Below are positions 1 through 9,921 of a stretch of 21,573 bases of DNA, piece by piece (within the stretch, counting starts at the first letter, position 1; each line of letters starts with the position of its first letter). The translations under genes were made by a program, and so were the position numbers. The notes beneath the pieces are model-generated. The model saw nothing but the letters and a program-made list of their open reading frames with translations. It did no database searches and was not told where the DNA came from. The DNA comes from Phoronis ovalis (taxonomy: Eukaryota > Phoronida > Phoronidae), in contig JAOXYB010099160.1 in the NCBI GenBank assembly GCA_028565635.1, positions 1-21,573 on the forward strand. Reading direction: 5' to 3'.

Positions 1-10
1 ATGTGTGTGT

Positions 11-50
<40 letters not shown>
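1..50. repeat. (TG)n microsatellite
   Basis: The window opens inside an almost pure TG dinucleotide run with two TA interruptions. It probably continues to the left of the window. Confidence 0.95.
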
Positions 51-1456
51 ATTATATATTTATATATACAAGCACTTGTTGGATGCGTGAACCCTGTCTT
101 AGTACCATATAATATCACCTAAATTTTAAAATAATTTCTTGCTTGTAATTTGGGGTAAACGCCAGTTTAAAAAGTTAAAAAGTAATATATTGACTATCCT
201 ACTTGTTTAATGTTTATATTATAGCATATGAAACAATTGCACCTGCTTTGGCTGGTACTTACAAAATTAAATTAAGGGATGTATATATAGGACAATGTTC
301 TTGCTTTACCACACAAGCTATCATGATTTCCCCTTTTTATCATATGATGTAAGGACCAATCAGTGCAGTTGCGATTCGGTCGTCATCGTGCCCAATAATG
401 TAGAGTGTTACTTATATTCATATTTTTTTTCTCTTTTCCTTCTTTGCGTAGGCATTTGTGTTTCTTTTAGTTTGAAGGGGAATAAACGTGGAACATATTG
501 ACACAAATATTAATCTGTTTTAATGGATTTATTTAAGTTAGGACAAAAGTATAAAATTTCTCATTTGTGATTGTTTAAGTTTAATTGCGGGGCTAGTCTT
601 CAAACTATAGAAAAGCTGAATCATTTTGGTGGTAATGCCAGGGCAACTGGGAGTAGGACACATAGATTTTATAAACTTCAGTTCTAATATTTTGGCACAT
701 TGGTTGGGATGTTTTTACCCGGGTGTTTTATAATGTTTGTTAGTATAGAAGTGGATGGCAAAAGAATATGACATAAACATGCATGTATATATATCTAAAT
801 TAATGGATTTAATTCATTATTGATTTTTTTGTTGTTAACTGATATTGCACGTGTGCCATTAATATCTTATCCAGTAATTTTAATTATAATTAAGACATGT
901 TACAGGCTTGTTATTTCTGAAAAGGAATGCCCAAATGACTTTAAATTCAAGTGTCTTTTTGTTAAAACAAGATGTTTTTGAATTATAATTTTTAAGTTGA
1001 ATTTTGTAATTTCACCTTTGAATGAATTATGATAATAAGTTTATAACGAGATTTTGTTTTTTAATGTGGTTTTTATTTTATTTGTTTTGATTGTCACTGT
1101 AAAGTGGAAGATTAACTGGCATTGAAAATAAAATAAAAACAGGGGATTTTCAATGAAAAAAACAAGATAAAAATATATCTTTTATAGCCCAAACGCCTGG
1201 ATTTCAAAATATTCATTACTCATTATACAATGCAATGTACGCGCTGGCCTTACAATGTTCCTTTGTTGTTTGATATGTAATATAATTATTTTAGTATCTT
1301 TTCGCATTGTGATGACATTATTTTGAAGAAATAAAGAAAATGTAAGTCGGGGTAACAGGTTAATTCATTTATATAGAGCATCTTTTCTTACAATTTCATG
1401 CGTAACTTGAACAGATTTGATTCAGAATCATAGGGTACCAGGATACTAATTTTGAA
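51..1456. other. Non-coding, nothing recognised
   Basis: AT-rich sequence with many T- and A-runs. The only open frame of any size (295-501, plus, 68 residues) is rich in Phe, Tyr and Ser, as expected from T-rich DNA. It shows no domain, no splice context and no family resemblance. I see no gene, RNA or element here. Confidence 0.6.
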
Positions 1457-1482
1457 AAGTAAATGAAGCACAAGAAGTTGAG

Positions 1483-1650
1483 TACAAATATATATGTGTG
1501 TTCTGCCTCTGCTCGAAGTAGAAGAATATTCTCGTGAATAGCTGTACCAGTCTCTTCTATTATTGTTGAATACAAATATGTTTTCGGCATTTGCTCAAAC
1601 TGGAAGAATCTTCTCGTGAATGGCTGTCTCAGTTCCTTCTATTATTGAGG
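1483..1650. repeat. Diverged tandem duplication, about 85 bp unit
   Basis: Two head-to-tail copies (1483-1570 and 1571-1650) share TACAAATAT at the start, then GCTC(G/A)AA, GAAGAAT, TTCTCGTGAAT(A/G)GCTGT and CTTCTATTATTG in the same order. The differences are substitutions and small indels, so the duplication is not recent. The left edge adjoins a short motif (1457-1481, AAAGTAAATGAAGCACAAG and so on) that recurs with about three changes at 1997-2021. The patch up to 2021 may therefore be one compound repeat bounded by direct repeats. Confidence 0.75.
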
Positions 1651-1940
1651 GCTATAGGGGAGGGGTATCGCGGGGAGGGGGTATCGCGAGCAGCGAGCAT
1701 TGGGGTCTGTTAAGTGCGAGCAGTGAGCATTGTCTTTTGGCGACCATTTTGTTGCTTTGTATCATATCATAATTTTGTTAACTATTTTGTTTTGTCGACG
1801 GTTTTTTTTTTCGGTTGTCGATTTTTTTGGCGACCGTTTTTTTTTGGTTGTTAATTTTTTTTGTTAAGTGCGAGTAGCGAGCATTGCCGATTTTTAAGTA
1901 CGAGCATTGCACCTTGGGGTACCCCTTACCCCCCTCATTA
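1645..1940. repeat. G-rich/T-run repeat patch with GCGAGCAGCGAGCATTG motif
   Basis: The 17-base motif GCGAGCAGCGAGCATTG occurs at 1686-1702, and with one or two changes at 1716-1732 and 1870-1886; a short remnant lies at 1898-1909. Two copies are preceded by the same TGTTAAGT. TTTTGGCGACC occurs at both 1735 and 1825. The left flank is G-rich (GGGGAGGGGTATCG) and the right flank C-rich (GGGGTACCCCTTACCCCCC), so the ends are loosely inverted. This fits a decayed non-autonomous transposon, but no clean terminal repeat or target duplication was found. Open frames across it are low-complexity (poly-Lys or poly-Phe) and are not genes. Confidence 0.6.
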
Positions 1941-2021
1941 TTATACATGTGCTCTTTTTCTATATAATTGTATTTCCAGTCAAATAAAACTTTATAAAGT
2001 AAATGAAATACAAAAAGTTGT

Positions 2022-3948
2022 GCGTAAATATTGGCCTTTGGCCAAAATCTGCTTTGTGGTAGCAAATGCGACAGAGCGAACTATTATTTTTTAAAACACT
2101 AAAAGTGATTCGCTGATGTATCAACAAATATATTATACAAAATACAGACTTACTATTAAATCAGTGTCACATGCTGTTAATGTTTGCAATTGCCTAATAT
2201 AGCTTTGGGCTTTTTTGTCAACATCATTAGATTATTTCAACTATCCTGTGCAAGATAGTTAAGTGGAGCTTTGTGAAAGTCGTTGCCTAATCGCGTGCAA
2301 CATTTTGGTTTGCAGTATGTAATCAGCATCTTAGATATTTATCTACGATTTCGTGTATCAATATTCGGATTATTTCACTATTGTAGTATCCTAACTTGTA
2401 AAGGTGGTGATAGATATACGCATACATTAAATGAATGAAATCACAAGCAGAATTTGAAGTAAATTTATTGTAAATTAATATAAATTTGTTTACAGTATTA
2501 CTAATTAAGAGTTCGAAAACAACAGTTTATAAGAATCGAACATCAGTATTGCAAAGTTATGTTTGAGTCCCTATCTACATGTGTCCACATAAAAATTACA
2601 TTTTTATTTACACTTATGAAATACATTATGTGCAGACATTGTAAATTTTATTCGCAATGCTTTTTTTTTACAAATTTCATGATGCATGTACATTAGGGAA
2701 AATTTGTTTGCGTGTGTCCGTTGTGAACAAATTTAACCACCAGGCGTCGTCTCTTAACATACAGCGGAGTATCCCTTATTTTTCCGAATTTAGGTTATCC
2801 CCTGATTATATCCCCATGCAACTACTTTAGGGTTGTTAAATATGTTGAGTCTGTTTCATTTTATTAATGTCAAAGCTTGAATATTGCATTTTTTTATATA
2901 AAATAACTAATTTTTCGATAAATACTCTTCTGTTACACAAGCACATAAAACAGACTGTAAACAACGCCTTGGGTAACATTTAAATATGTTTCGTTACAAA
3001 AAGTTACGTAGGCTGCATTTACGTGTCAACAAAGGCGCAAATTATTTTTTCTTCTTAATAATCTAGCGGTCACACTGGACTAATCGCACCGAAGGAAGGG
3101 ACAATTATATCCATTGTAACTTCTAACAAGCATTTATTATACGAAGGTGGTCGCGATCGTTCCAGAACGATTTTAAGATATCAGAAGTACAGTTGTTGTT
3201 CCGTGTCATGCATTCAAACTATCTGACTTACGTACAAATGCATAATATGAATATTGAAGAATTCGTAAAATTTTCCACCGTTCCGTTAATATATTTCTTA
3301 GCTCGAACACTCGTTATCGTAGTTGTTATTTTAGCGTGTATCACATACAACAAAGACCATGCAGGTCACGTTACACATATTATCAAGTGCTCAAGCATAG
3401 GAGTCGTACCTGGTCCCGGGAACATATATGAAGCAAACAAGTTTGAGCCACGTGCCTAGGCTACACCTTCTTATTCTTAACCAATGAGAGTGTTTCCTGT
3501 TAAGTGGGGATGATGCCGATGGGGTCAGAAGTCACATAGACCGTCCGCCACAAGTAATAAATCGTCGTAAAGCGTGTCTGGCCATCTTTTTGTAACGTAA
3601 AAATGAATCTTTAAGTTCAGCTTCATTTATATTCTGATTAATGTACATGTTGATATGGATGATTTTAGTATCATTCTTGGAAAAGTGTGATTTTACAAGA
3701 AAAACATAAAAAACAAATGTTATCTTTATATTGGAATGTATTCTGTATAAAACTGGAAAACTATAAAATGTTAATTGTACAATTATCATATTTACAAAAC
3801 AGTAAAAGAATAAACTATAAAGTTCTATATGAAGCATAATTATATACAAACAAGAACAAATATAACAATCTCAGAACACCTTAAAACAAATCTTAATATT
3901 TTCTTTTTATAAATTCTGAGCTTAATAATAAACAGTACATATTTTGAT
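2022..3948. other. Non-coding, nothing recognised
   Basis: AT-rich intergenic sequence. An 88-residue plus-strand frame at 3193-3459 has one hydrophobic stretch (LIYFLARTLVIVVVILACI). It has no signal-peptide context, no splice sites that extend it and no recognisable family, so I do not call it a gene. A 105-residue minus-strand frame at 3532-3849 is low-complexity. The TTTATT at 3133-3138 reads AATAAA on the minus strand and could be a poly(A) signal for the ASCL transcript, but nothing ties it to that gene. Confidence 0.5.
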
Positions 3949-4017
3949 CATACAGCAGTAACAACAGGTGCATGGTAAACTATTCATACAGCAGTAACAA
4001 GTGCATGGTAAACTATT
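3949..4017. repeat. Two-copy tandem repeat, 36/33 bp
   Basis: CATACAGCAGTAACAACAGG followed by TGCATGGTAAACTATT at 3949-3984 is repeated at 3985-4017 with a 3-bp deletion. The sequence then continues into a third fragment (CATGCATACAGCGACTGG). It looks like a short replication-slippage minisatellite in non-coding DNA. Confidence 0.9.
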
Positions 4018-4883
4018 CTGCCATGCATACAGCGACTGGTGAGCGTTGTATATATCAATCTGTTTTCAACAAATATCAGGCTACTTTTGACTCCCTCTAT
4101 CTTTCCATCAACCCGGGTAAGTACTTTATATGTTCAACATATCTCCTCGGTGTCAACCAAGTTCTCTTCATTTTATCAATCCTAAAAAAGAAAAGAAACA
4201 TTTCTTAACGTTACAATGCTCGAATGATTTCCTATACAATTTTGAAGGAAGATAATCATCAGGCCACGCGCCAGTTTATCTGAATACAATGGTTCAAAAC
4301 ATATTGCAACTTTGCAACCTCAAAGAAAATAGATGTGTAGTTTAAATAATTATCAACTAGATCATTACGGCTAGATCTTTTAGCAAGTAGTGATTACGCC
4401 TTGTGAAGTGTCATCTGGTTAAAGGTGGAATTGTATATAATTAGAAGACCTTCTTAACTTAATTGATAAAATTACAAACTGCAAGATAAAGGTGTTTTTA
4501 TGAGATGTATAAGGTCCAACCCTCTTAGCATGTGAGATAAAATTAATTTCATATCTAGTACCGACCCTATTGAAAATTTATCTTTATTAATTTCAGTTTT
4601 ATTGATATTTTATTTCTTTTATGTGTTTTTACTGGCTGAGATAATTAAGTGGTGTGTCTTATTAATTTAGAATTTAAAAATAAGTATATATGTATGTCGA
4701 ATTTTAGAATAATGCAGGAATATCAGTGTTTTGATGTTTGTTGCAATCTGACGTGTATACATTTTCCTAAATATTTTCATAATTTAATTTGATTGTTAAT
4801 TTTTGCAAAACGAAATATTTAGTACAATGTGTATTAATTTGGATAGTTTAAGCACACTCATAAGCTATCAATGAAAATAATCA
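4018..4883. other. Region 3' of ASCL; probable 3' UTR intron, no gene
   Basis: No coding signal. If the donor at 4884-4890 is used, this stretch holds the 3' UTR intron of the minus-strand ASCL gene. One plausible minus-strand acceptor is the complement of CTGCAAGATAAAGGTG at 4479-4494, read as a pyrimidine-rich CACCTTTATCTTGCAG, which would put the second exon below 4479. This acceptor and the transcript end are guesses. Confidence 0.4.
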
Positions 4884-4890
4884 GCTTACC
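4884..4890 (-). other. Splice donor just after the ASCL stop codon
   Basis: On the minus strand the sequence 15 nt past the TAA reads CTATAG then GTAAGC, a near-consensus donor with the exon ending at 4890. A donor this close to the stop would not trigger exon-junction-dependent decay, which normally needs more than about 50 nt. From memory, vertebrate ASCL1 also has a two-exon structure with its coding sequence in the first exon, so the placement fits the family. Actual use of the site is inferred. Confidence 0.5.
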
Positions 4891-4904
4891 TATAGCTATA
4901 TATT

Positions 4905-5540
4905 TTAGTCAAACCAGTTGTTGAAATCGAATAAATCATGCTCTTCTGATGGACTAAAAGGTTCGGGTAAACTGTCTGACTCATTGCTCTCAACAGACCC
5001 GCATGGTGATAACACTGGCTGTATCGCGGCAAATGCTGCATCCACTGCGGAACTATCGTCAAGTACATCTTGCAAATGTTTTATATATTCAATTGCACAC
5101 CTTAAAGTGTCTACTTTGCTCATCTTTCTGGCTTTTCCGTTTTTTGTAATTGTTGGCAACTGTTGGCGTAGTCTTACAAATGTATTGTTTATTGTTTTCA
5201 CTCTATTTCTTTCCCGTTCATTTCGTCTTGAAACAGTAACTGGTTGAGATTTAGGTAAATTATACCCAAATTTGGCGAAATCTAATCTGCGTTTACATCT
5301 CATAGGCGACGAGCTAGGCGCTTGGATGGCTGGAGCTATTCTAATTGGCGTTGTTGCTGGTGAGGATTGGACACTTCCAGAATTTGACAATGTCGACGTA
5401 GATGATGACGGGGAATTACCCGTGCAGTAGTTAGCAGTTACTAATAAAAACGTTGGCTGATTGTTTGGACTTGTTGGCACAGATGTAGCACTAGTGATAA
5501 ACGCGGGTATCATATTTTCTCCTTGCATTTCCCAAGCCAT
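4905..5540 (-). CDS. ASCL1: Achaete-scute family bHLH transcription factor (ASCL1/2-like)
   Basis: This is a 211-residue proneural transcription factor. In the family it dimerises with class I (E/daughterless) bHLH proteins, binds CANNTG E-boxes in the nucleus and commits ectodermal cells to neural fate. What is seen: a Ser/Thr/Pro-rich N-terminal half (about 1-80); the family pre-basic block [13 protein letters not shown] (84-96); a basic region [11 protein letters not shown] (105-115); helix 1 to about 129; a short loop; and helix 2 starting [19 protein letters not shown] (139-157). After the bHLH come the AVDAAF block and an acidic C-terminus ending DFNNWFD, the counterpart of the vertebrate C-terminal DFTNWF. 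The pre-basic and C-terminal blocks place it with ASCL1/2 rather than ASCL3-5. The start at 5540 has a strong context (GAAAATGG) and sits 53 nt below a predicted initiator. The frame is uninterrupted, as usual for this family. The ASCL1 versus ASCL2 choice is not meaningful outside vertebrates; in molluscs it would be called ash or asc. Confidence 0.95.
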   Translation of the reverse strand: MAWEMQGENMIPAFITSATSVPTSPNNQPTFLLVTANYCTGNSPSSSTSTLSNSGSVQSSPATTPIRIAPAIQAPSSSPMRCKRRLDFAKFGYNLPKSQPVTVSRRNERERNRVKTINNTFVRLRQQLPTITKNGKARKMSKVDTLRCAIEYIKHLQDVLDDSSAVDAAFAAIQPVLSPCGSVESNESDSLPEPFSPSEEHDLFDFNNWFD

Positions 5541-5589
5541 TTTCGGATCTAACTTCTTGCAGACTGAGACTGTAGTATAACGTCTCGCA

Positions 5590-5626
5590 CAGTGATCTAA
5601 ATAGACAGGTAGATCGGCTTTTTATA
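5590..5626 (-). promoter_or_regulatory. TATA box and initiator-like core promoter of ASCL
   Basis: The minus strand carries TATAAAAAG (complement of 5618-5626), a near-ideal TATA box. About 33 nt downstream lies TCACTG (complement of 5590-5595), which resembles an initiator with +1 at about 5593. This predicts a 5' UTR of about 53 nt before the ATG at 5540. A compact TATA promoter suits a tightly regulated developmental gene. The start site itself is inferred. Confidence 0.7.
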
Positions 5627-5656
5627 TCATATAAAATTAATCGGCATCAGGTCTAA

Positions 5657-5666
5657 GCTCCGCCCC
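5657..5666 (-). promoter_or_regulatory. GC box upstream of the ASCL TATA element
   Basis: The minus strand reads GGGGCGGAGC, an Sp/KLF-type GC box, about 30 bp upstream of the TATA box. It stands out in AT-rich surroundings. No clear CAGCTG or CAGGTG E-box cluster for autoregulation was seen in the next few hundred bases. Confidence 0.45.
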
Positions 5667-6307
5667 TTAACTAGCATTTATTGTGTACAGCATTGCTGGC
5701 CACACGACTGACGCGAGATCTATTGGACTGATCCAGTAAAGGGGAGCAAGTAAATAAATCAGAAATATGTCATGGTGAAACTTATGTAAAAATAGCAAAT
5801 ACTCAGATATCGCCTTGTCGTAAACTATGATCAACATTGTAAACTCACATCGCGATTTTTACATAATTGTATAAAAATTATTTTTTTCCTGAAATTAGTT
5901 TTTCGTGCAGTTAGATCACATGCCAACATATTTGTTAGCTTAGTCTAATTTCTCTATTTGCTCTTTCTAACTTAAGAGCTGGTAAACGGTTTGTAAATAT
6001 ATTTAATATAATGGCTCTTTAGATGCAAAATTGTTTTTTTGAGGTTAAACACAAAGCGCTATGTTCTCATCACCATTTACCTTTGCGGTGTTACGTATGG
6101 TTAAGTAGTTTGACATCTCGTTTTTGATCACTGATCCGCAGCAGCTTGCATAGTTTTATCTAACCTAAACATAATATGGCCTTTATAGACTTTCACAAAA
6201 AGCCCCTCAGTGATTTATAAACGCCGAATGAGAACGAATAGTTATAGATTTTATCTATAGTTTTATTTTTGTTACCGTATCATTACATAGCGTAATTATT
6301 AATTGTG
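5667..6307. other. ASCL upstream region, no gene
   Basis: Intergenic DNA that may carry ASCL regulatory elements, but no motif cluster stands out. A single CANNTG (CACATG) lies near 5928. A second GC-rich patch near 5738-5748 (AAAGGGGAGC) is loosely inverted relative to the GC box; I give it no function. Confidence 0.4.
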
Positions 6308-6352
6308 AAACTCCTTCAAGGCTAGGATATTTATATATCCTAGTTCAAGGTA
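6308..6352. repeat. Palindrome, decayed member of the CTAGGATATATA family
   Basis: CTAGGATAT (6322-6330) is followed after 4 bases by its complement ATATCCTAG (6335-6343). Outer CCTTCAAGG and TTCAAGG add a weak further inverted match. The core shares CTAGGATAT and TATATATCCTAG with the longer palindromes at 12805-12870 and 15515-15575 but lacks their AAAACTCT centre. Confidence 0.6.
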
Positions 6353-6381
6353 ACGTTGTGCCTTAATGCGGGCCATCCACC

Positions 6382-6507
6382 TATGTACGTAACAAGTGGA
6401 TACATTTTTAACCTTATGCCCTGGGTTATGGTCCGCCTTAGGGCTTGTGTATATATGTATGTATGTATGTATGTACGTAACAAGTGGGTATGTTATTAAC
6501 CTTAGGG
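6382..6507. repeat. Direct repeat pair around a (TATG)n tract
   Basis: TATGTACGTAACAAGTGG followed by a diverged T-rich stretch and TTAACCTTA occurs at 6382-6415 and again from 6470, 88 bp apart. Between them is a GTAT/TATG tetranucleotide run (about 6452-6475). The second copy begins inside the microsatellite, so slippage or a microsatellite-seeded duplication probably produced the pair. Confidence 0.75.
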
Positions 6508-9500
6508 CGTAAATTAGTCTGTATGATCACCGATCGGTCTGTGTTCCGATAACGCTTTGTGAATAAACCCATAACCCCGGCCTTTGACATGTTTGCATAG
6601 CTCTGTAGTCTGTATATACCAGCAGACCCTCAGGCTAGCGCCCCTATGAACTTGACAAACTTTTCATCTGGAGATGGACTGATAAGGAATTTTTGATTCT
6701 CAGTATTGTTCTGACGACAGAAACAAATCTCAAACTTTGATATAAACAAAATAAAAAGCCATAGACATGCATCAGGTTATGTAGTTGCAAAAACTTAATA
6801 TACCATGCTAAACGAAGCAGGACCAATTCTTTCAACTATGATGACTTTTATCTGCTCATACAGCCAAGGGATGAGTTCAAATGCATCAATTAAAATTATG
6901 ACGGGGGCGAAATGCGGGTATATTTAGAATAGCTAATCTAATGTTTGGTGATGGTGATCTTTCTTTTGAACAGATATACGGGACAAATATATGAGCGCCA
7001 TGTATTATTATAGTCGAGGTCAAAACTAATGTGCAAAAAAGTTGAATATTAAATAATGGGTATATATTAGGAGCTTCCTGTCATGAATAATCCAATAAAT
7101 TTATCACAATTAAATTTTGGATTTTTATGTTCTCTGGAAAACTTGATAAGAATGATCGACGTTGCCTAGTGTTACCTACTGTGTCTGGTTTACGGATTTA
7201 AAGCGCAAATCAATCTCGCTTCAAGCCTTTTGTTGTGAGAAAAGATTAAGAATTTGCCAGTACATCTCGAATTCTAAGTACTGTTTATTTTCATTCCAGT
7301 TGTGCATGTAAATCTTTGTTTTCTGTGTTTCCCAGTTTTGTTTCAATTGTATTTTGCTATTAGGTTTAGGGCAGTTAATTCACTGTTTTAACTAAGTACA
7401 ATAAATTAGACACATTAATTGTCTCCCTAATTTTATAAGTTCTTACACGTTCTAAAATGTTCAATATTATTATCTAATGCCAAAATTTGATTGGAACATT
7501 ATTAATCCAACTGTACCCCTTTCATTGAAGTGTCAGATAGACACAGGTCATTCTATTAAAGGTGAGAAATAAAACCGAGAAAGTTATTATGTAGATACAT
7601 AAATTATGACAGCTACCAATATTATTTTATTTATCTAATTTTGTTGACATCGCAATTGTAGTCTCTATTAAGCTTGTCATAATGTAATCTTGTAATTACT
7701 TTAATATCTATCACGATTGTCATATCCATTTATAAATTACTATACAGTGTTAATGTGGTAGCAATTATACAGGGTTCTGCGCAGCTCTCGTAATCCACAT
7801 ATCTGCATGCCAATAGAATCTTTTGGCCTCACTTTTGGCATGAGTTTATTAAACGAACTAAATAAAGTTGATATAAACTCCGTCTGTATTTTTGACCAAT
7901 GTGTACTGCGCAGAATTGCATGATACTGATTATTCTTAATGGACAAAAAGATGATAAATTTCCCTGGTAAACTTCGCGCAAGTTTGTTTCACGGAGGGAT
8001 TTTTATTTATATATCTTTTGATCACTTTAAATATATTTAATTAACACCAAAGCCCGGGCACATATTAAGTACATAACCGTACATAACGACAAATGCAAAA
8101 GGCATGAGGTTACTATACGCATCATTTCAGCAGGAATATAATAGACCCTTCCCGGTGCTCGCCCTGTGAGTTTTGCTAACCCTTTATCAGGCTATCATAT
8201 TCAATTTTAATTTATTCATGTTAAATTGCTTAATCATTTAAAGTAACCCAATGCAGTCGCGTGCCTTGGCCTTTGTGTTGTTAACAATTCCAGTTACTGA
8301 ACCCCGGGTGCTGAGCCGTTCCAACCGACAGATTAAAAAGAAGGGAAAACTCAGGGTAGACTCATAAAACTCTCAATTAAATATCCAGCTAAATAATATC
8401 CCGAATCACAGCAGCACGCCAGTCTTTAATGATCGATCAGCTGTATCTTTCAAAATTAAAAAAAAACAAAACAGTTTAGTTCAACTTACATTTTTTGAAA
8501 GAAAATCCAGTTTTATGCTGTGACCGGTACTGTCATCGGCAAATTAAAGATGCAATAATAACAATAAATATATAAAAATAATAAAACTAATTAATTATAC
8601 CTGTGGATTGCTATTCTATATATATATGATTATTATGAGCTCACTATTTACAGTACCCTTAATTTGCACATTAATTAACACTACCAAATTTTGGGAATTG
8701 AAGTAGATTAAGTAAGAAGTAATTATTTATTTATGGACAATTTTTTTTAATATGTGATAGACTCTAGGATCAAATTGCATCAAATGTGAATGCCCGTTCC
8801 AAGTAGTAGATGTTAGGAGATGATCTTATCAAGTTTATTTGTAATATAGGGATAAATATATTTAAAAAATGTAGATTGATCAAGGATATTTTAAGATCAT
8901 GTAGCAGCATCGATTGTACTATAACTATTATGTGTAAATTTTGATTTCCCGATATCATTGAAAGATGATCAACCGGAACTACAAAAGTACACCGCTTTCT
9001 GTTGCCAAAGGTAAACGATTTGAAATAGACAAATAATCCGATCCGTCTCTATCTTTACTACAATAGTGCTTAATAACATTTTTGTGAATGTGGTTTATAT
9101 TATAATCTGATATGGCAGACATTTGAGAATTAATTTTAGATATTTCAAATATTTTTTTCAACCATAGTCACCGACTAATGCTTTTGGGGCGGACCTGAAT
9201 TGACAAGTGACACGTGTTGTCGTGTGCCGAACAAAACCTTAATTGGTCGTTTTTTTTGTAATAATCCTCTCAGGTGTGAAGTAACAATAGATAAATCAGC
9301 GAAGTGTTTAAATGTTTTCACTAACTTTATATTTATTACTATATCGTTAGAAACTGCCGCTAGATTTATGTTTTTGTTATTTATGATATATAATAGCGTC
9401 AAGTAGTTTTCGTCGGTAGTGGGCTATAAAAAATATAAATTTATTTAACAGTGACTTATTAATAAAGAAAGAGGTTAAGTTGGTATTTCGTACGAGGTCA

Positions 9501-9696
9501 CAAAGGCCACTTAATACTATAATACACTTTGAATACAGCACAAGAAATGCGCCTAAAGACCGCGCTCTTTGTTTTCGTATGTGTACGATCGAGTCATTTT
9601 ATTTATCCATAATGAAACCTCTTTCTGGCAGCCTAACCGGATCTTTTTGTATTTTCCTCTGAAAGAATTGTTTGCATTAGTTTTAATTGTACCCTA
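6508..9696. other. Long gene-poor interval, nothing recognised
   Basis: About 3.2 kb of AT-rich DNA. The largest open frames (60-75 residues on either strand) are compositionally random, overlap each other in opposite strands and have no splice context. A short inverted pair, TTCTGCGCAG near 7774 and CTGCGCAGAA near 7906, is the only structured signal; it is too short to interpret. Confidence 0.5.
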
Positions 9697-9921
9697 TTAA
9701 TTGGGACTCCACATAAATTTTAATGCTTGGTTAATAATTGGACACTGACATGACTCCGTAAATCTTGTTAATACATACGTACGTGCATGTACCTTTGGTA
9801 TCTGCTGGTGCATGATTGCATCAGCATAGTCCAAGGAACCACGCATCATCTCCACCTTTATCCAACTGGATGGCCTCTGACCTACAAAGCCATTGAGACG
9901 AGGCACTAAATCCGGCGCCAC
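9697..9921 (-). other. Exon-like open frame of unknown identity
   Basis: A 74-residue minus-strand frame. Its first 43 residues (about 9921-9793) have balanced, protein-like composition, including GFVGQRPSSWIKVEMM and GSLDYADAIMHQQIPK, and higher GC than the surroundings. The remainder looks random. A weak acceptor-like TTTAG precedes the frame on the minus strand, and the GTACAT after the last protein-like codon is a poor donor. I do not recognise the family. It could be an isolated exon, a decayed transposon or pseudogene piece, or chance. Confidence 0.2.

Noticed and set aside
1778-2065. 95-residue minus-strand frame
   Set aside because: It runs through the repeat patch, and its Lys-rich end is the complement of T-runs.
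3193-3459. 88-residue plus-strand frame with a hydrophobic segment, as a small membrane protein
   Set aside because: No splice or promoter context, no family resemblance, and hydrophobic runs are expected from T-rich DNA.
4918-5247. 109-residue plus-strand frame opposite ASCL
   Set aside because: It is the antisense shadow of the bHLH coding sequence.
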